A stretch of 64,000 nt of DNA from Actinomadura chibensis NBRC 106107. Its GTDB lineage: Bacteria > Actinomycetota > Actinomycetes > Streptosporangiales > Streptosporangiaceae. The notes below the pieces were generated by a model, which had not been told where the DNA came from, ran no database searches, and saw only the letters and a program-made list of their open reading frames with translations. Of this stretch, positions 52,355 to 61,442 are shown piece after piece (position 1 is the first letter of the stretch; each line of letters begins with the position of its first letter). The position numbers were made by a program, and so were the translations under genes. The stretch spans positions 248,001 to 312,000 of the forward strand of contig NZ_BCQP01000010.1 in assembly GCF_001552135.1 (NCBI RefSeq), given 5' to 3'.

Positions 52355-52885
52355 ATGCCGAGCGTCTACTGCACGCAGTGCGGTCACGCCAACCCGGATG
52401 ATGCCCGCTTCTGCTCGAACTGCGGTACTCCGCTCACCCGGAGTCCGCTGCCTCCCCGGGAGTCGCCCGGCGAGTCCACGTCCACCATCTCCATCGGCGG
52501 CTTCGAGGCCCTCGACACCGACGCCGGGACCGAGGAGCCCTCGCTCGGCCCCGACCAGATGGCCATGGACGCGCTCCCCCCGGGGACGGCGCTGCTCGTG
52601 GTCAAGCGGGGCCCGAACGCGGGCAGCCGGTTCCTGCTCGACAAGGACCGCACCTCCGCCGGACGGCACCCCGAGAGCGACATCTTCCTCGACGACGTGA
52701 CCGTGTCCCGCCGCCACGCCGAGTTCGCCCGGCAGGGGACGGTGTTCTCCGTCCGCGACGTGGGCAGCCTCAACGGCACCTACGTCAACCGGCAGCGGAT
52801 CGACCAGGCCGGGCTGTCCGGCGGCGACGAGGTGCAGATCGGCAAGTTCCGGCTGGTGTTCCTGACCAACCCGGCGCACGGCTGA
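52355..52885 (+). CDS. garA: GarA/OdhI-type FHA protein with N-terminal zinc ribbon
   Basis: This 176-residue signalling protein starts with a zinc ribbon (C6-x2-C9 ... C20-x2-C23). A Ser/Thr-rich strip follows (ESTSTISIGG), standing where GarA/OdhI carries its kinase-phosphorylated ETTS motif. The FHA domain (about 88-170) has phosphothreonine-binding residues in GRHPESDIFLDD, TVSRRHAEF and LNGTYVN. In relatives the unphosphorylated form inhibits 2-oxoglutarate dehydrogenase and regulates glutamate metabolism downstream of PknB/PknG. The replacement of ETTS by an STST-like strip is inferred to be equivalent. GGAGG precedes the start. Confidence 0.88.
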   Translation: MPSVYCTQCGHANPDDARFCSNCGTPLTRSPLPPRESPGESTSTISIGGFEALDTDAGTEEPSLGPDQMAMDALPPGTALLVVKRGPNAGSRFLLDKDRTSAGRHPESDIFLDDVTVSRRHAEFARQGTVFSVRDVGSLNGTYVNRQRIDQAGLSGGDEVQIGKFRLVFLTNPAHG

Positions 52886-52931
52886 CGCGGGCACCGGCGA
52901 GCACGAGGCCGCGGCGACGATGGGAGGGGCC

Positions 52932-53657
52932 ATGAACGCGCAACCAGCCCGGTCCCTGATGACGATCGGGGACGTCCTCGGACTGCTCAGGCCCGACTTC
53001 CCCGACATCACCATCTCCAAGATCCGGTTCCTGGAGTCCGAGGGCCTCGTCGAGCCGCAGCGCAGCCCCTCCGGGTACCGCAAGTTCGGCGCGGCCGACG
53101 TGGAGCGGCTCCGGTTCGTCCTCGCCGCGCAGCGCGACCACTACCTCCCGCTCCGCGTCATCCGCCAGCACCTTGAGGCGCGCGACCGCGGCGAGAACCC
53201 GCCGCCGCTCGGCCCCCGCCGCGCGGGCGCGCCCGAGCCGCGCCGCCCCCGCACGCTCGTCGCGGCCGACACCACCGCCGCGGACCCGCCCGTCCGGCTG
53301 ACCCGCCGCCAGCTCCTCGACGGCGCCGGGATCGACGAGGGCCTGCTCGCCCGGCTGGAGGAGTACGGCCTCGTCCGCCGCGCCGGGACGCACTACGAGG
53401 GGGACGCGCTGAGCGTCGCCCGCGCCGCCGCCGCGCTCGGCGAGTTCGGCTTCGAGGTCCGCCACCTGCGCGCCGTGAAGGCCGCCGCCGACCGGCAGGT
53501 CGGGCTGATCGAGCAGATGGTCGCGCCGCAGCTCCGCCGCCGCAGCCAGGGTGCTCACGAGCAGGCGGCCGAGACCGCGCGGGAGATCGCGGCGCTGTCG
53601 GTCCGGCTGCACGCGGCGCTGGTCGACGCGGGGCTCCGCGAAAGTCTCGACCGCTGA
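52932..53657 (+). CDS. ftsR: FtsR-type MerR-family regulator
   Basis: This ~241-residue regulator has an N-terminal MerR helix-turn-helix (TIGDVLGLLRPDFPDITISKIRFLESEGLVEPQRSPSGYRKF) and a long C-terminal part with a second HTH-like region (LTRRQLLDGAGI...LARLEEYGLV). Corynebacterial FtsR activates ftsZ, and the M. tuberculosis counterpart is Rv1828, next to garA as here. ATG 52932 follows GGGAGGGGCC; an earlier ATG at 52920 is possible. Target genes here are unknown. Confidence 0.87.
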   Translation: MNAQPARSLMTIGDVLGLLRPDFPDITISKIRFLESEGLVEPQRSPSGYRKFGAADVERLRFVLAAQRDHYLPLRVIRQHLEARDRGENPPPLGPRRAGAPEPRRPRTLVAADTTAADPPVRLTRRQLLDGAGIDEGLLARLEEYGLVRRAGTHYEGDALSVARAAAALGEFGFEVRHLRAVKAAADRQVGLIEQMVAPQLRRRSQGAHEQAAETAREIAALSVRLHAALVDAGLRESLDR

Positions 53658-53799
53658 TCATGGCCGCCGCGGAGGATTTTGCCGGACCCGCGGCATCACG
53701 AGCTGTCCGGGGGCGGGTGTACGTTGGCTACAGGGTTCGGTCACGAACTGATCCGCTGCACGTGGTGATCGAGACGGCGAGAACCAGCAGGGAGCCGCA

Positions 53800-54270
53800 G
53801 TGAAGCAGATGGAGGTCGTCGGCGTCCGGGTCGAGATGCCCTCCAATCAGCCCATCGTCCTTCTGAAGGAGACGGAGGGCGACCGCTACCTGCCCATCTG
53901 GATCGGGGCGGTCGAAGCGACCGCGATCGCCTTCGCCCAGCAGGGGGTGCTGCCCGCCCGCCCGCTCACCCACGACCTGTTCCGCGACGTCCTGGACGCC
54001 CTCAGCGTCCAGCTCCGCACCGTCAACATCACCGCGCTGCGCGAGGGCATCTTCTTCGCCGACCTGGTGTTCTCCAACGGCGTCGAGGTGAGCGCCCGGC
54101 CGTCCGACTCGATCGCCCTCGCGCTGCGCACCGGCGCCACGATCTTCGCCAGCGAGGACGTCCTCGAAGAGGCCGGGGTCGCGATCCCGGACGAGCAGGA
54201 GGACGAGGTCGAGAAGTTCCGCGAGTTCCTCGACACCATCTCCCCGGAGGACTTCGGCCGCGCGGGCTGA
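53800..54270 (+). CDS. Bifunctional nuclease family protein (DUF151)
   Basis: This 156-residue protein is of the BFN/DUF151 family, corresponding to Rv1829 by position. It opens MKQMEVVGVRVEMPSNQPIVLLKE, then has YLPIWIGAVEATAIAFAQQG and the hallmark SARPSDSIALALRTGATIFASEDVLEEAG. Plant and thermophile members show nuclease activity, but bacterial function is not settled. GTG start with GGGAG upstream. 142 bases separate it from ftsR, so it may have its own promoter. Confidence 0.9.
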   Translation: MKQMEVVGVRVEMPSNQPIVLLKETEGDRYLPIWIGAVEATAIAFAQQGVLPARPLTHDLFRDVLDALSVQLRTVNITALREGIFFADLVFSNGVEVSARPSDSIALALRTGATIFASEDVLEEAGVAIPDEQEDEVEKFREFLDTISPEDFGRAG

Positions 54271-54757
54271 CCGCCCGGGCCGCGGCGCGGCGAGCACCCT
54301 TGGCGAGCCGCGGGCGCGAGGGGATCACCAAGAGGTACTCTCGTTTCAGCAACCTCAGCCACCACCCCGGCCACGCACGCGCCCGGACCGTCGCGATCGC
54401 GGGCGAAGCCAGGTTCGAGCGAGGCGAGAACCTGATCGCGAAGCGAGCCGCAAGGCGAGCCGGAGCGATGCGGCGATCGCACAGCGGTGCACGACGATGG
54501 AGGGCCGCCAAGGCCCGAAGGAGGAGTGCGCCGCGATGAACACGAGTGCGGGGCGATAAACACGGGTAGGAGTGGGGTTGGCTCGGAAGGTGCGAGGTTT
54601 GCCCACGTGAAGCCGGTTCATCCGGGCATGCGACGCGCCGACGATGAACGTTGACCACACCCTGACCGGCACCTACCGTGCTGGTGGAACACCCGTGGTG
54701 TAAGTCGTCAAACCCCCTTGACGAAGCGCCACGGGATGATAGAAGCCGGAGGTCCGC
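54271..54757. other. 487-base non-coding interval with repeat-like, structured sequence
   Basis: No convincing gene was found between the bifunctional nuclease and the second MerR gene. The first part (54291-54540) is full of GCGAGC/GCGAAG-type short repeats. It contains an AGGTTC (54411-54416)/GAACCT (54428-54433) inverted repeat flanked by two copies of the palindrome GCGATCGC at 54393 and 54473. The last ~110 bases hold a promoter. Short open frames here are Arg/Ala-rich and look non-genuine. Confidence 0.55.
54651..54701 (+). promoter_or_regulatory. Probable promoter and dyad of the second MerR gene
   Basis: TTGACC (54651-54656), 17 bases, then TACCGT (54674-54679) form a good promoter with a start near 54687. 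Immediately downstream ACACC-CGT-GGTGT (54689-54701) is a short dyad that could bind the encoded regulator. Confidence 0.55.
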
Positions 54758-55363
54758 GTGGCGGTGAGCAGCGGCGAGGGCAAGGCGACCCCCGACAGGC
54801 AGATGGCGTCCCAGCGCGCCGGGGAGCAGGGGCTGCTCTTCGACACGCAGGTGTCCGTGCCACCGGAGGATGTCGGCTACCGCGGCCCGACGGCGTGCGC
54901 CGCGGCGGGGATCACCTACCGGCAGCTCGACTACTGGGCGCGGACGAAGCTGGTCGAGCCGAGCGTCCGGTCGGCGCACGGGTCGGGCAGCCAGCGGCTC
55001 TACAGCTTCCGCGACATCCTCGTCCTGAAGGTCGTGAAGCGGCTCCTCGACACCGGGGTGTCGCTGCAGCAGATCCGGACGGCGGTCTCGCACCTGCGCG
55101 ACCGCGGCGTCCGCGACCTGGCGCAGATCACGCTGATGAGCGACGGCGTCAGCGTCTACGAGTGCACCTCGGCCGACGAGGTCGTCGATCTGCTGCAGGG
55201 CGGGCAGGGCGTGTTCGGGATAGCGCTCGGCCGCGTCTGGCAGGAGGTCGAGGGCAGCCTCGCCGAACTGCCGGGCGAACGCGCCGAGGCCGTCGGGGAC
55301 GACCCGTCCGAGCACCCGCACGACGAGCTCGCGAACCGCCGCCGCGCCCGCCGCACCGGCTGA
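54758..55363 (+). CDS. MerR-family transcriptional regulator
   Basis: This 201-residue regulator corresponds by position to Rv1830. The MerR DNA-binding domain begins near residue 40 (YRGPTACAAAGITYRQLDYWARTKLVEPSVR) and continues with RLYSFRDILVLKVVKRLLDTGVSLQQIRTAV. The C-terminal part, about 90 residues, includes DEVVDLLQGGQGVFGIALGRVW. GTG start behind GGAGG. The stop codon lies inside a 13-base sequence that recurs twice just downstream. Confidence 0.88.
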   Translation: MAVSSGEGKATPDRQMASQRAGEQGLLFDTQVSVPPEDVGYRGPTACAAAGITYRQLDYWARTKLVEPSVRSAHGSGSQRLYSFRDILVLKVVKRLLDTGVSLQQIRTAVSHLRDRGVRDLAQITLMSDGVSVYECTSADEVVDLLQGGQGVFGIALGRVWQEVEGSLAELPGERAEAVGDDPSEHPHDELANRRRARRTG

Positions 55364-55453
55364 CCCTCCACCCCACTGTCTCGAACCCCCTGGCTCGCCC
55401 CCGCACCGGCTGAGCCCCCCGGGCACCGACCGAAGCCCCGCCGCACCGGCTGA
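55351..55453. repeat. Three copies of CCGCACCGGCTGA at a gene end
   Basis: CCGCACCGGCTGA occurs at 55351-55363 (including the MerR stop codon), 55401-55413 and 55441-55453. Partial copies around GCACCGGTCGAAGCCCCGCC follow to about 55515. The interval lies between the MerR gene and the convergent LPG-synthase-type gene and contains no other gene. Confidence 0.7.
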
Positions 55454-55534
55454 GACGCACTCCGCCGGAACCCGCGCACCGGTCGAAGCCCCGCCGTACG
55501 GCCCGCCGCACCCGCTCGACCCTCCGGCCCAGGC

Positions 55535-57964
55535 TCAGAGGGCTTCCTTGCGTTGGAGGTAGGCGAAGGCCGCCCAGCCGGGGAGCACCGGCAGCCACAG
55601 GGTCAGCAGCCGGTACAGCAGCACCGCCGACGTCGCGGTCTCCGCGGACAGGCCCGAGATCGTCAGCGCCAGCGTCAGCGCGCCCTCCACGGCGCCGAGC
55701 CCGCCGGGCGTCGGCGCGGCCGAGCCCAGCGCGTTCGCGGTGAGGAACACCACGAACACCGACGTGATCGGCAGCGAACCCCCGAACGCGCGGATCGAGG
55801 CGTCCAGGCATAGGACGAACGCGAGCGTCAGCAGCAGGGTCCCGCCCATCCCGGTGGTGAGCTTCTTCGGCGACTGCAGGACGTCCACGAGCCGCGGCAC
55901 CACGCCGGAGAACATGCTCCGCAGCCGCGACGTCGCCTCCCGTCTGACCCGCGGCACGGTCACCGCGAGCCCGGCCACCAGCCCGGTCGCGAGGACGGCG
56001 ATGACGATCGTCCGGGACGGCGCGAGGTCCCGCGTGGCCTTGCCGCTCGACCCGGTGAGGAACCCGAACAGGACGAGCAGCAGCAGGTGCGTGGCCAGCC
56101 CGACGAGCTGGGACGCGCCGACGCTCGCCACCGCGGGCCCCGGCCGCACCCCGGACCGCTGCAGGTAGCGGGTGTTGACCGCGACGCCGCCGACCGCCGC
56201 CGGGGCGACGAGCTTCACGAACGACGCGGCGAGCTGGGCGAGGACGGTCCGGCCGAGCGGCAGCCGCTCCGGGACGAACCCCATCAGCATGAGCGCCGCC
56301 GCCAGGTAGGTGAGCGCGGCCCCGCCGAGCGCGGCGACCACCCAGTGCCAGCTCGCCGTGGCCGCCATGGTGCGCAGGTCGAGGCTCGCCACCTGCGGGA
56401 TGACGATGTACGCCGCGATCGACAGCGCGACGATGCTGAAGACCGTCCGGGGCCGGAACCGCTCCAGCCGGATCGGCGCGACCTCCGTCTCCGGCTTCAG
56501 CCGGACGATCTGCTCCCTGATCCGGGTCAGCAGCTCCCGGTCGTGCCGCAGCGCCGCCCGCGTCTCCCGCGACAGCGCGACCCGCTGCAGCAGCGGCACG
56601 GCGGCGGCGAGGGCCTCCTCGCCGAGCACCCGGGCGGCGGTGCGGACGGCCCGCTCGGCGTCCGTCCGGAGCGCGACGGTGGTGAGGAACTGCGCGAGGT
56701 CGAGCCGCAGCGCGAGGTCGCCCGCCGCGATCTCCCCGGCCCGCAGGCCGGTCAGGTAGGCGCGGCCGTCGTCGCCGACGAGGACGGCGCCGTCCTGCAG
56801 CCGCCGGTGCGCGAGCCGCGCCGCCTGCAGGGCGCGGAACTGCCGCCACACGTCGGTGAGGAGGGCGTCGGTGACCTCCTCTCCGGGGACGTCCGCGAGC
56901 CGCCGCCCCGGGACGTGCTCGTAGGCGAGCAGGGCCGCCTCGGTGCCGACCTCCGACGTGCCGAGCAGGCGCGGGGTGCGGACGCCCGCCGCGTCCACCG
57001 CGTACGCCATCAGCGACTCCTGCTCCAGGGAGCGGCGCAGCGACCGCAGCGCCCGGCCGGTCGTCGCCGAGCGCAGCCGCAGCAGCCGCCACACCCGGTA
57101 GAGCAGCCCTGCGGTCTGCTGGTCGCGGTCGAGGACGTGGACCTCCACGTCCCAGCCGCCGCGCCGCGCCGGGGGGCGGACGCCGTGCCCGGCGACGGGG
57201 CCGGAGCCGAGGACGACGCCGTACCGGCGGGCCTCCTCGGCGCCCTCGGCGGGCTCGTCCAGCCGGGCGGCCTTCGCCGCGTGGAGCCCGAGCCGGGCCA
57301 GCGCGGCCATGACGGCGGCGCCGGACGGGCGCGGGTTCGGGGTGCCGACCGCGTAGAGCGTCCCGTGGCCGATGGCGGTGCCGAGGAAGTAGGTGGCGGC
57401 GAGCGCGGCGACCGACGCGTAGGACGCGGTGAGCCCGGTCAGCGCGGCGAGGCCGATCAGCGTCCAGGTCGCGGCCTGCCAGCGGGCGCGGCCCGCCATC
57501 CCGACCGCGCTGACGAACGCGATCACGGGCGCGATGTCGGTGTGCACGGGCGCGGTGGCGCTGCCGCCCCAGATCAGCGAGTCGAGGACGCCGCCCGGCG
57601 CGGCCCGCACGACGAGGTCGTCGAGGCCCACCGTGATCCCGAACGCGATCACGGCGGCGAGCAGCGCGATCGCGACGCGCGTCCCGTCCTTGTGGAACAG
57701 CCGCTCGACCGCGAACGCCACCGGGACGGCCAGCACGCCGAAGCTGGACACGAGCGTCGCGAGGGACAGCAGCAGCCGCGGCGCGTGCGCGGTGCCCTGC
57801 GCGATGTCGGTCTGCAGGCCGTGCGTCGTCTGCTGCGCGATCGACACGAGCAGCATCACCGCGGCCAGCCCGACCACGGACGCGGCGAACCGGATGGCGT
57901 CGGACGAGCGGCGGATCCGGTCCGGCTGGGCGGGCTCGTCGACGGGCACGGCTGCCGGGGTCAC
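55535..57964 (-). CDS. LPG-synthase-type membrane protein with kinase-like middle domain
   Basis: This 809-residue protein has an N-terminal membrane region of about six segments (to ~210). A cytoplasmic middle domain (~235-490) resembles a protein-kinase/aminoglycoside-phosphotransferase fold (LMAYAVDAAGVRTPRLLGTSE, ALLAYEHVPGRRLADV, HRRLQDGAVLVGDDGRAYLTGL) but has lost the canonical HxD and DFG catalytic motifs. The C-terminal lysylphosphatidylglycerol-synthase TM/flippase domain (~510-800) includes AAVGGVAVNTRYLQRSGV and AAPTPGGLGAVEGALT. No aminoacyltransferase domain follows, so lipid lysylation is not implied. GTG start; position of start uncertain by ~6 codons. Confidence 0.83.
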   Translation of the reverse strand: MTPAAVPVDEPAQPDRIRRSSDAIRFAASVVGLAAVMLLVSIAQQTTHGLQTDIAQGTAHAPRLLLSLATLVSSFGVLAVPVAFAVERLFHKDGTRVAIALLAAVIAFGITVGLDDLVVRAAPGGVLDSLIWGGSATAPVHTDIAPVIAFVSAVGMAGRARWQAATWTLIGLAALTGLTASYASVAALAATYFLGTAIGHGTLYAVGTPNPRPSGAAVMAALARLGLHAAKAARLDEPAEGAEEARRYGVVLGSGPVAGHGVRPPARRGGWDVEVHVLDRDQQTAGLLYRVWRLLRLRSATTGRALRSLRRSLEQESLMAYAVDAAGVRTPRLLGTSEVGTEAALLAYEHVPGRRLADVPGEEVTDALLTDVWRQFRALQAARLAHRRLQDGAVLVGDDGRAYLTGLRAGEIAAGDLALRLDLAQFLTTVALRTDAERAVRTAARVLGEEALAAAVPLLQRVALSRETRAALRHDRELLTRIREQIVRLKPETEVAPIRLERFRPRTVFSIVALSIAAYIVIPQVASLDLRTMAATASWHWVVAALGGAALTYLAAALMLMGFVPERLPLGRTVLAQLAASFVKLVAPAAVGGVAVNTRYLQRSGVRPGPAVASVGASQLVGLATHLLLLVLFGFLTGSSGKATRDLAPSRTIVIAVLATGLVAGLAVTVPRVRREATSRLRSMFSGVVPRLVDVLQSPKKLTTGMGGTLLLTLAFVLCLDASIRAFGGSLPITSVFVVFLTANALGSAAPTPGGLGAVEGALTLALTISGLSAETATSAVLLYRLLTLWLPVLPGWAAFAYLQRKEAL

Positions 57965-57974
57965 GGCCGCGCCC

Positions 57975-57998
57975 GCCCGTGCGTCCGCCCGTGCGTCC
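57975..57998. repeat. Two tandem copies of a 12-base unit
   Basis: GCCCGTGCGTCC is repeated exactly twice and followed by GTGCGCGCG, just upstream of the LPG-synthase-type gene start. It may reflect slippage or a binding site. Confidence 0.5.
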
Positions 57999-58204
57999 GT
58001 GCGCGCGCCGCGCCGTCGCCCGTGTGCGTCACGCCGTACCGCCGCCCTGATCGTCCATCGCCGTGATCAGTGTCCCAGGCCCGGTCCCCCCGGTGGACGT
58101 GCACATGGTACTCGCGGGTAGAGGCGCTCCGGCGCACCTCGGAGGGGTGGGACGATCGTCGCGACCGATCTTTGGGTAGGGTTTGTCCAGGACATGCCGT
58201 CGAC

Positions 58205-58404
58205 CCTGTGCGGGAGAGTCCCCACGCGGCCAGCGTGGGGCGCCGAAGGGGCAACCTCCCCGGAACCTCTCAGGCAAAAGGACCGCTCGGGCGAGGCACC
58301 TCTGGAAAGCAGGCGCCGGTCCCCGCGGGAGGGGGCGGGCGGCTCACCGAAGGGGAAACCCCGCCGCGCGGGTGAAGCTCTCAGGTGCCGATGACAGAGG
58401 GGGA
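58205..58404 (+). promoter_or_regulatory. Tandem glycine riboswitch upstream of gcvP
   Basis: Two consecutive glycine aptamers lie in the gcvP leader. The first has GGGAGAGTCC, GCCGAAGGGGCAA and CCTCTCAGGCAAAAGGAC (about 58206-58290). The second has CTCTGGAAAGC, CACCGAAGGGGAAA and GCTCTCAGGTGCCGATGACAGAGG (about 58298-58404). This double arrangement is the classic glycine-sensing on-switch of glycine-cleavage genes. The interval 57965-58204 before it contains promoter DNA for both divergent genes and no gene. Confidence 0.95.
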
Positions 58405-58475
58405 GAACCGGCCGCCGGTCAGTCCCGGCGGTTCACCTGAGCGACCAGCGACCCGCAGCAGCCAGGAGGCTCTCC

Positions 58476-61349
58476 ATGACGGCCCAGTTCTTCGCGCCCG
58501 TGGCCGCGCCGCAGCACCCGCGCGCCGCGTTCGCCGACCGGCACATCGGCCCGTCCCCGGACGACCAGGCGAGGATGCTGGCGGCCGTCGGCTACTCCGG
58601 CGTCGACGCCCTGATCGCCGACGCCGTGCCCGCCGCGATCCGCACCGGCCGCCCGCTGGACCTGCCGCCCGCGCTGAGCGAGAGCGCCGCGCTGGACCGG
58701 CTCCGCGAGCTCGCCGCCCGCAACACCGTCCTCACCTCGATGATCGGGCTCGGCTACCACGGCACGACCACGCCGGGCGTGATCATGCGGAACGTCCTGG
58801 AGAACCCGGGCTGGTACACGGCGTACACGCCCTACCAGCCGGAGATCTCGCAGGGGCGGCTTGAGGCGCTGCTGAACTTCCAGACGGTCGTCAGCGACCT
58901 GACGGGCCTGCCGGTGGCGAACGCGTCCATGCTGGACGAGGCCACCGCCGCCGCCGAGGGCATGGCGCTCGCGCACCGGGTGTCCAAGCGCAAGGAGCCT
59001 GGCACGTTCCTGGTGGACGCCGACGCGCTGCCGCAGACGATCGAGGTCGTGCGGACGCGGGCCGTCCCGCTCGGCATCGAGGTCGTCGTCGCCGACCTGT
59101 CCGGCGGGCTGCCGGACGGCGACTTCTTCGGCGTGCTGCTGCAGTACCCGGGCGCGTCCGGGGCCGTCCGCGACCTGGAGCCGGTGATCGCGCAGGCGCA
59201 CGAGCGCGGCGCGCAGGCGGTCGTCGCCGCCGACCTGCTCGCGCTGACGCTGCTGCGCCCGCCGGGGGAGTCCGGCGCCGACATCGCGGTGGGCTCGGCG
59301 CAGCGGTTCGGCGTCCCGTACGGGTTCGGCGGGCCGCACGCCGGATACATGGCGGTCCGCGACGGCATCCAGCGCCAGCTCCCCGGACGGCTCGTCGGCG
59401 TGTCCGTCGACGCCGACGGCGCGCCCGCGCACCGGCTCGCGCTGCAGACCCGCGAGCAGCACATCCGGCGGGAGAAGGCCACCAGCAACATCTGCACCGC
59501 GCAGGTCCTGCTCGCGGTGATGGCGAGCATGTACGCCGTCTACCACGGCCCGGACGGGCTCGCCGCGATCGCGCAGCGCACGCACCGCCGCGCCGCCGAG
59601 ATCGCGGCCGGGCTCCGCGCCGGGGGCGTGGACGTCGTGCACGGCGCGTACTTCGACACCGTCCTCGCCCGGGTGCCCGGACGCGGAGCGGAGGTCGTCG
59701 CGGCGGCCCGCGAGCGCGGCATCAACCTCCGCCCGGTGGACGCCGACCACGTCGCCGTCGCCTGCGACGAGACGACGCTGCCCGCGCACGTCGCCGCCGT
59801 CCTGGACGCGTTCGGCGCCGCGCCCGCCGCCGAGGCCCCTGCCGAGGCGATCCCGGACGAGCTGCGCCGCGAGAGCCCCTACCTGACCCACCCGGTGTTC
59901 CACGCGCACCGCTCCGAGACCGCGATGCTGCGCTACCTGCGCCGCCTCCAGGACCGCGACGTCGCGCTCGACCGGTCCATGATCCCGCTCGGCTCCTGCA
60001 CGATGAAGCTGAACGCCACCGCCGAGATGGAGCCGATCACCTGGCCGGAGTTCGCGAACATCCACCCGTTCGCGCCGGTCGAGCAGGCCGCCGGGTACGT
60101 CGAGCTGATCGGCGAGCTGGAGGGCGCGCTCGCCGAGATCACCGGGTACGCGAAGGTGTCCGTCCAGCCGAACGCGGGGTCGCAGGGCGAGCTCGCCGGG
60201 CTGCTCGCCATCCGCGGCTACCACGCCTCGCGCGGCGAGGAGCGCCGGGACGTGTGCCTGATCCCGTCGTCCGCGCACGGCACGAACGCGGCCAGCGCCG
60301 TCATGGCGGGGATGCGCGTCGTCGTGGTGAAGTGCGACCAGGGCGGCAACGTCGACCTCGACGACCTGCACGCCAAGATCGAGGAGCACGGCGACCGGCT
60401 CGCCGCGATCATGGTGACCTACCCGTCCACGCACGGGGTGTTCGAGGAGACGATCACCGACGTGTGCGCGGCCGTGCACGACGCGGGCGGCCAGGTCTAC
60501 GTCGACGGCGCCAACCTCAACGCGCTCGTCGGGCTGGCCCGTCCGGGCGAGTTCGGCTCGGACGTGTCGCACCTGAACCTGCACAAGACGTTCTGCATCC
60601 CGCACGGCGGCGGCGGGCCGGGCGTCGGCCCGATCGGCGTCCGCGAGCACCTGGCCCCGTTCCTGCCGAACCACCCGCTGCGCGCCGAGGCGGGCCCGGA
60701 CACCGGCGTCGGCCCGATCTCCGCCGCCCCCTGGGGCTCGGCGGGCATCCTGCCGATCTCCTGGGCCTACATCGCCATGATGGGACCGGACGGCCTGCGC
60801 GCCGCCACCGAGGGCGCGATCGTCGCGGCCAACTACCTCGCCGCCCGGCTCGGCCCGCACTACCCGATCCTCTACACGGGGCGGAACGGGCTCGTCGCGC
60901 ACGAGTGCATCGCCGACCTCCGCAAGATCACCAAGGAGACCGGGATCACCGCCGAGGACGTCGCGAAGCGCCTCATCGACTACGGCTTCCACGCCCCGAC
61001 CCTGTCGTTCCCCGTCGCCGGGACGCTGATGATCGAGCCGACCGAGTCCGAGGACCTCGCCGAGCTCGACCGGTTCTGCGACGCGATGATCGAGATCCGC
61101 CGGGAGATCCAGCGGGTCGCCGACGGCGCCTACGACCGGGAGGACAACCCGCTCAAGAACGCTCCGCACACCGCCGCCTGCCTGCTCTCCGACGACTGGA
61201 AGCACGCCTACACCCGCGAGGAGGCCGCCTACCCGCTGCCCGCCCTCCGCGAGGACAAGTACTGGCCGCCCGTCCGCCGCATCGACCAGGCCCACGGCGA
61301 CCGCAACCTGGTCTGCTCCTGCCCGCCGCCGGAGGCGTTCGAGGACTGA
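58476..61349 (+). CDS. gcvP: Glycine dehydrogenase (aminomethyl-transferring), P-protein
   Basis: This 957-residue single-chain P-protein of the glycine cleavage system decarboxylates glycine with PLP and passes the aminomethyl group to lipoyl-H-protein. Visible markers are the N-terminal [59 protein letters not shown], and the PLP lysine K704 in [21 protein letters not shown]. The C-terminal [12 protein letters not shown] and the [15 protein letters not shown] ending are also family-typical. A tandem glycine riboswitch controls it. gcvT and gcvH are not in the window. Confidence 0.97.
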   Translation: MTAQFFAPVAAPQHPRAAFADRHIGPSPDDQARMLAAVGYSGVDALIADAVPAAIRTGRPLDLPPALSESAALDRLRELAARNTVLTSMIGLGYHGTTTPGVIMRNVLENPGWYTAYTPYQPEISQGRLEALLNFQTVVSDLTGLPVANASMLDEATAAAEGMALAHRVSKRKEPGTFLVDADALPQTIEVVRTRAVPLGIEVVVADLSGGLPDGDFFGVLLQYPGASGAVRDLEPVIAQAHERGAQAVVAADLLALTLLRPPGESGADIAVGSAQRFGVPYGFGGPHAGYMAVRDGIQRQLPGRLVGVSVDADGAPAHRLALQTREQHIRREKATSNICTAQVLLAVMASMYAVYHGPDGLAAIAQRTHRRAAEIAAGLRAGGVDVVHGAYFDTVLARVPGRGAEVVAAARERGINLRPVDADHVAVACDETTLPAHVAAVLDAFGAAPAAEAPAEAIPDELRRESPYLTHPVFHAHRSETAMLRYLRRLQDRDVALDRSMIPLGSCTMKLNATAEMEPITWPEFANIHPFAPVEQAAGYVELIGELEGALAEITGYAKVSVQPNAGSQGELAGLLAIRGYHASRGEERRDVCLIPSSAHGTNAASAVMAGMRVVVVKCDQGGNVDLDDLHAKIEEHGDRLAAIMVTYPSTHGVFEETITDVCAAVHDAGGQVYVDGANLNALVGLARPGEFGSDVSHLNLHKTFCIPHGGGGPGVGPIGVREHLAPFLPNHPLRAEAGPDTGVGPISAAPWGSAGILPISWAYIAMMGPDGLRAATEGAIVAANYLAARLGPHYPILYTGRNGLVAHECIADLRKITKETGITAEDVAKRLIDYGFHAPTLSFPVAGTLMIEPTESEDLAELDRFCDAMIEIRREIQRVADGAYDREDNPLKNAPHTAACLLSDDWKHAYTREEAAYPLPALREDKYWPPVRRIDQAHGDRNLVCSCPPPEAFED

Positions 61350-61353
61350 TGGT

Positions 61354-61368
61354 CGCCCCTCCGGGGCG
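61354..61368 (+). terminator. Short hairpin after gcvP
   Basis: CGCCCC-TCC-GGGGCG forms a 6-bp stem 5 bases after the gcvP stop. It may end gcvP transcription, though it is short and lacks a T-tract. Confidence 0.4.
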
Positions 61369-61442
61369 GCGCACCCGCTAGGCTCGGGCGCGACCCGACC
61401 CCCCGAGAGGGCGGCGCGTCCCCGACCCCAGAGGGCAGATCG

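Noticed and set aside
54411..54433. GGTTCGA-like sequence resembling a tRNA T-loop
   Set aside because: No acceptor, D-arm or anticodon arm can be built around it.
54300..54539. A 79-codon open frame in the gap before the second MerR gene, and a 105-codon frame on the other strand
   Set aside because: Both are repeat-derived Arg/Ala strings without a ribosome-binding site or similarity to any family I know.
58385..58864. Short open frames starting inside the glycine riboswitch
   Set aside because: They overlap the aptamer and the gcvP start in another frame; the riboswitch and GcvP fully explain the sequence.
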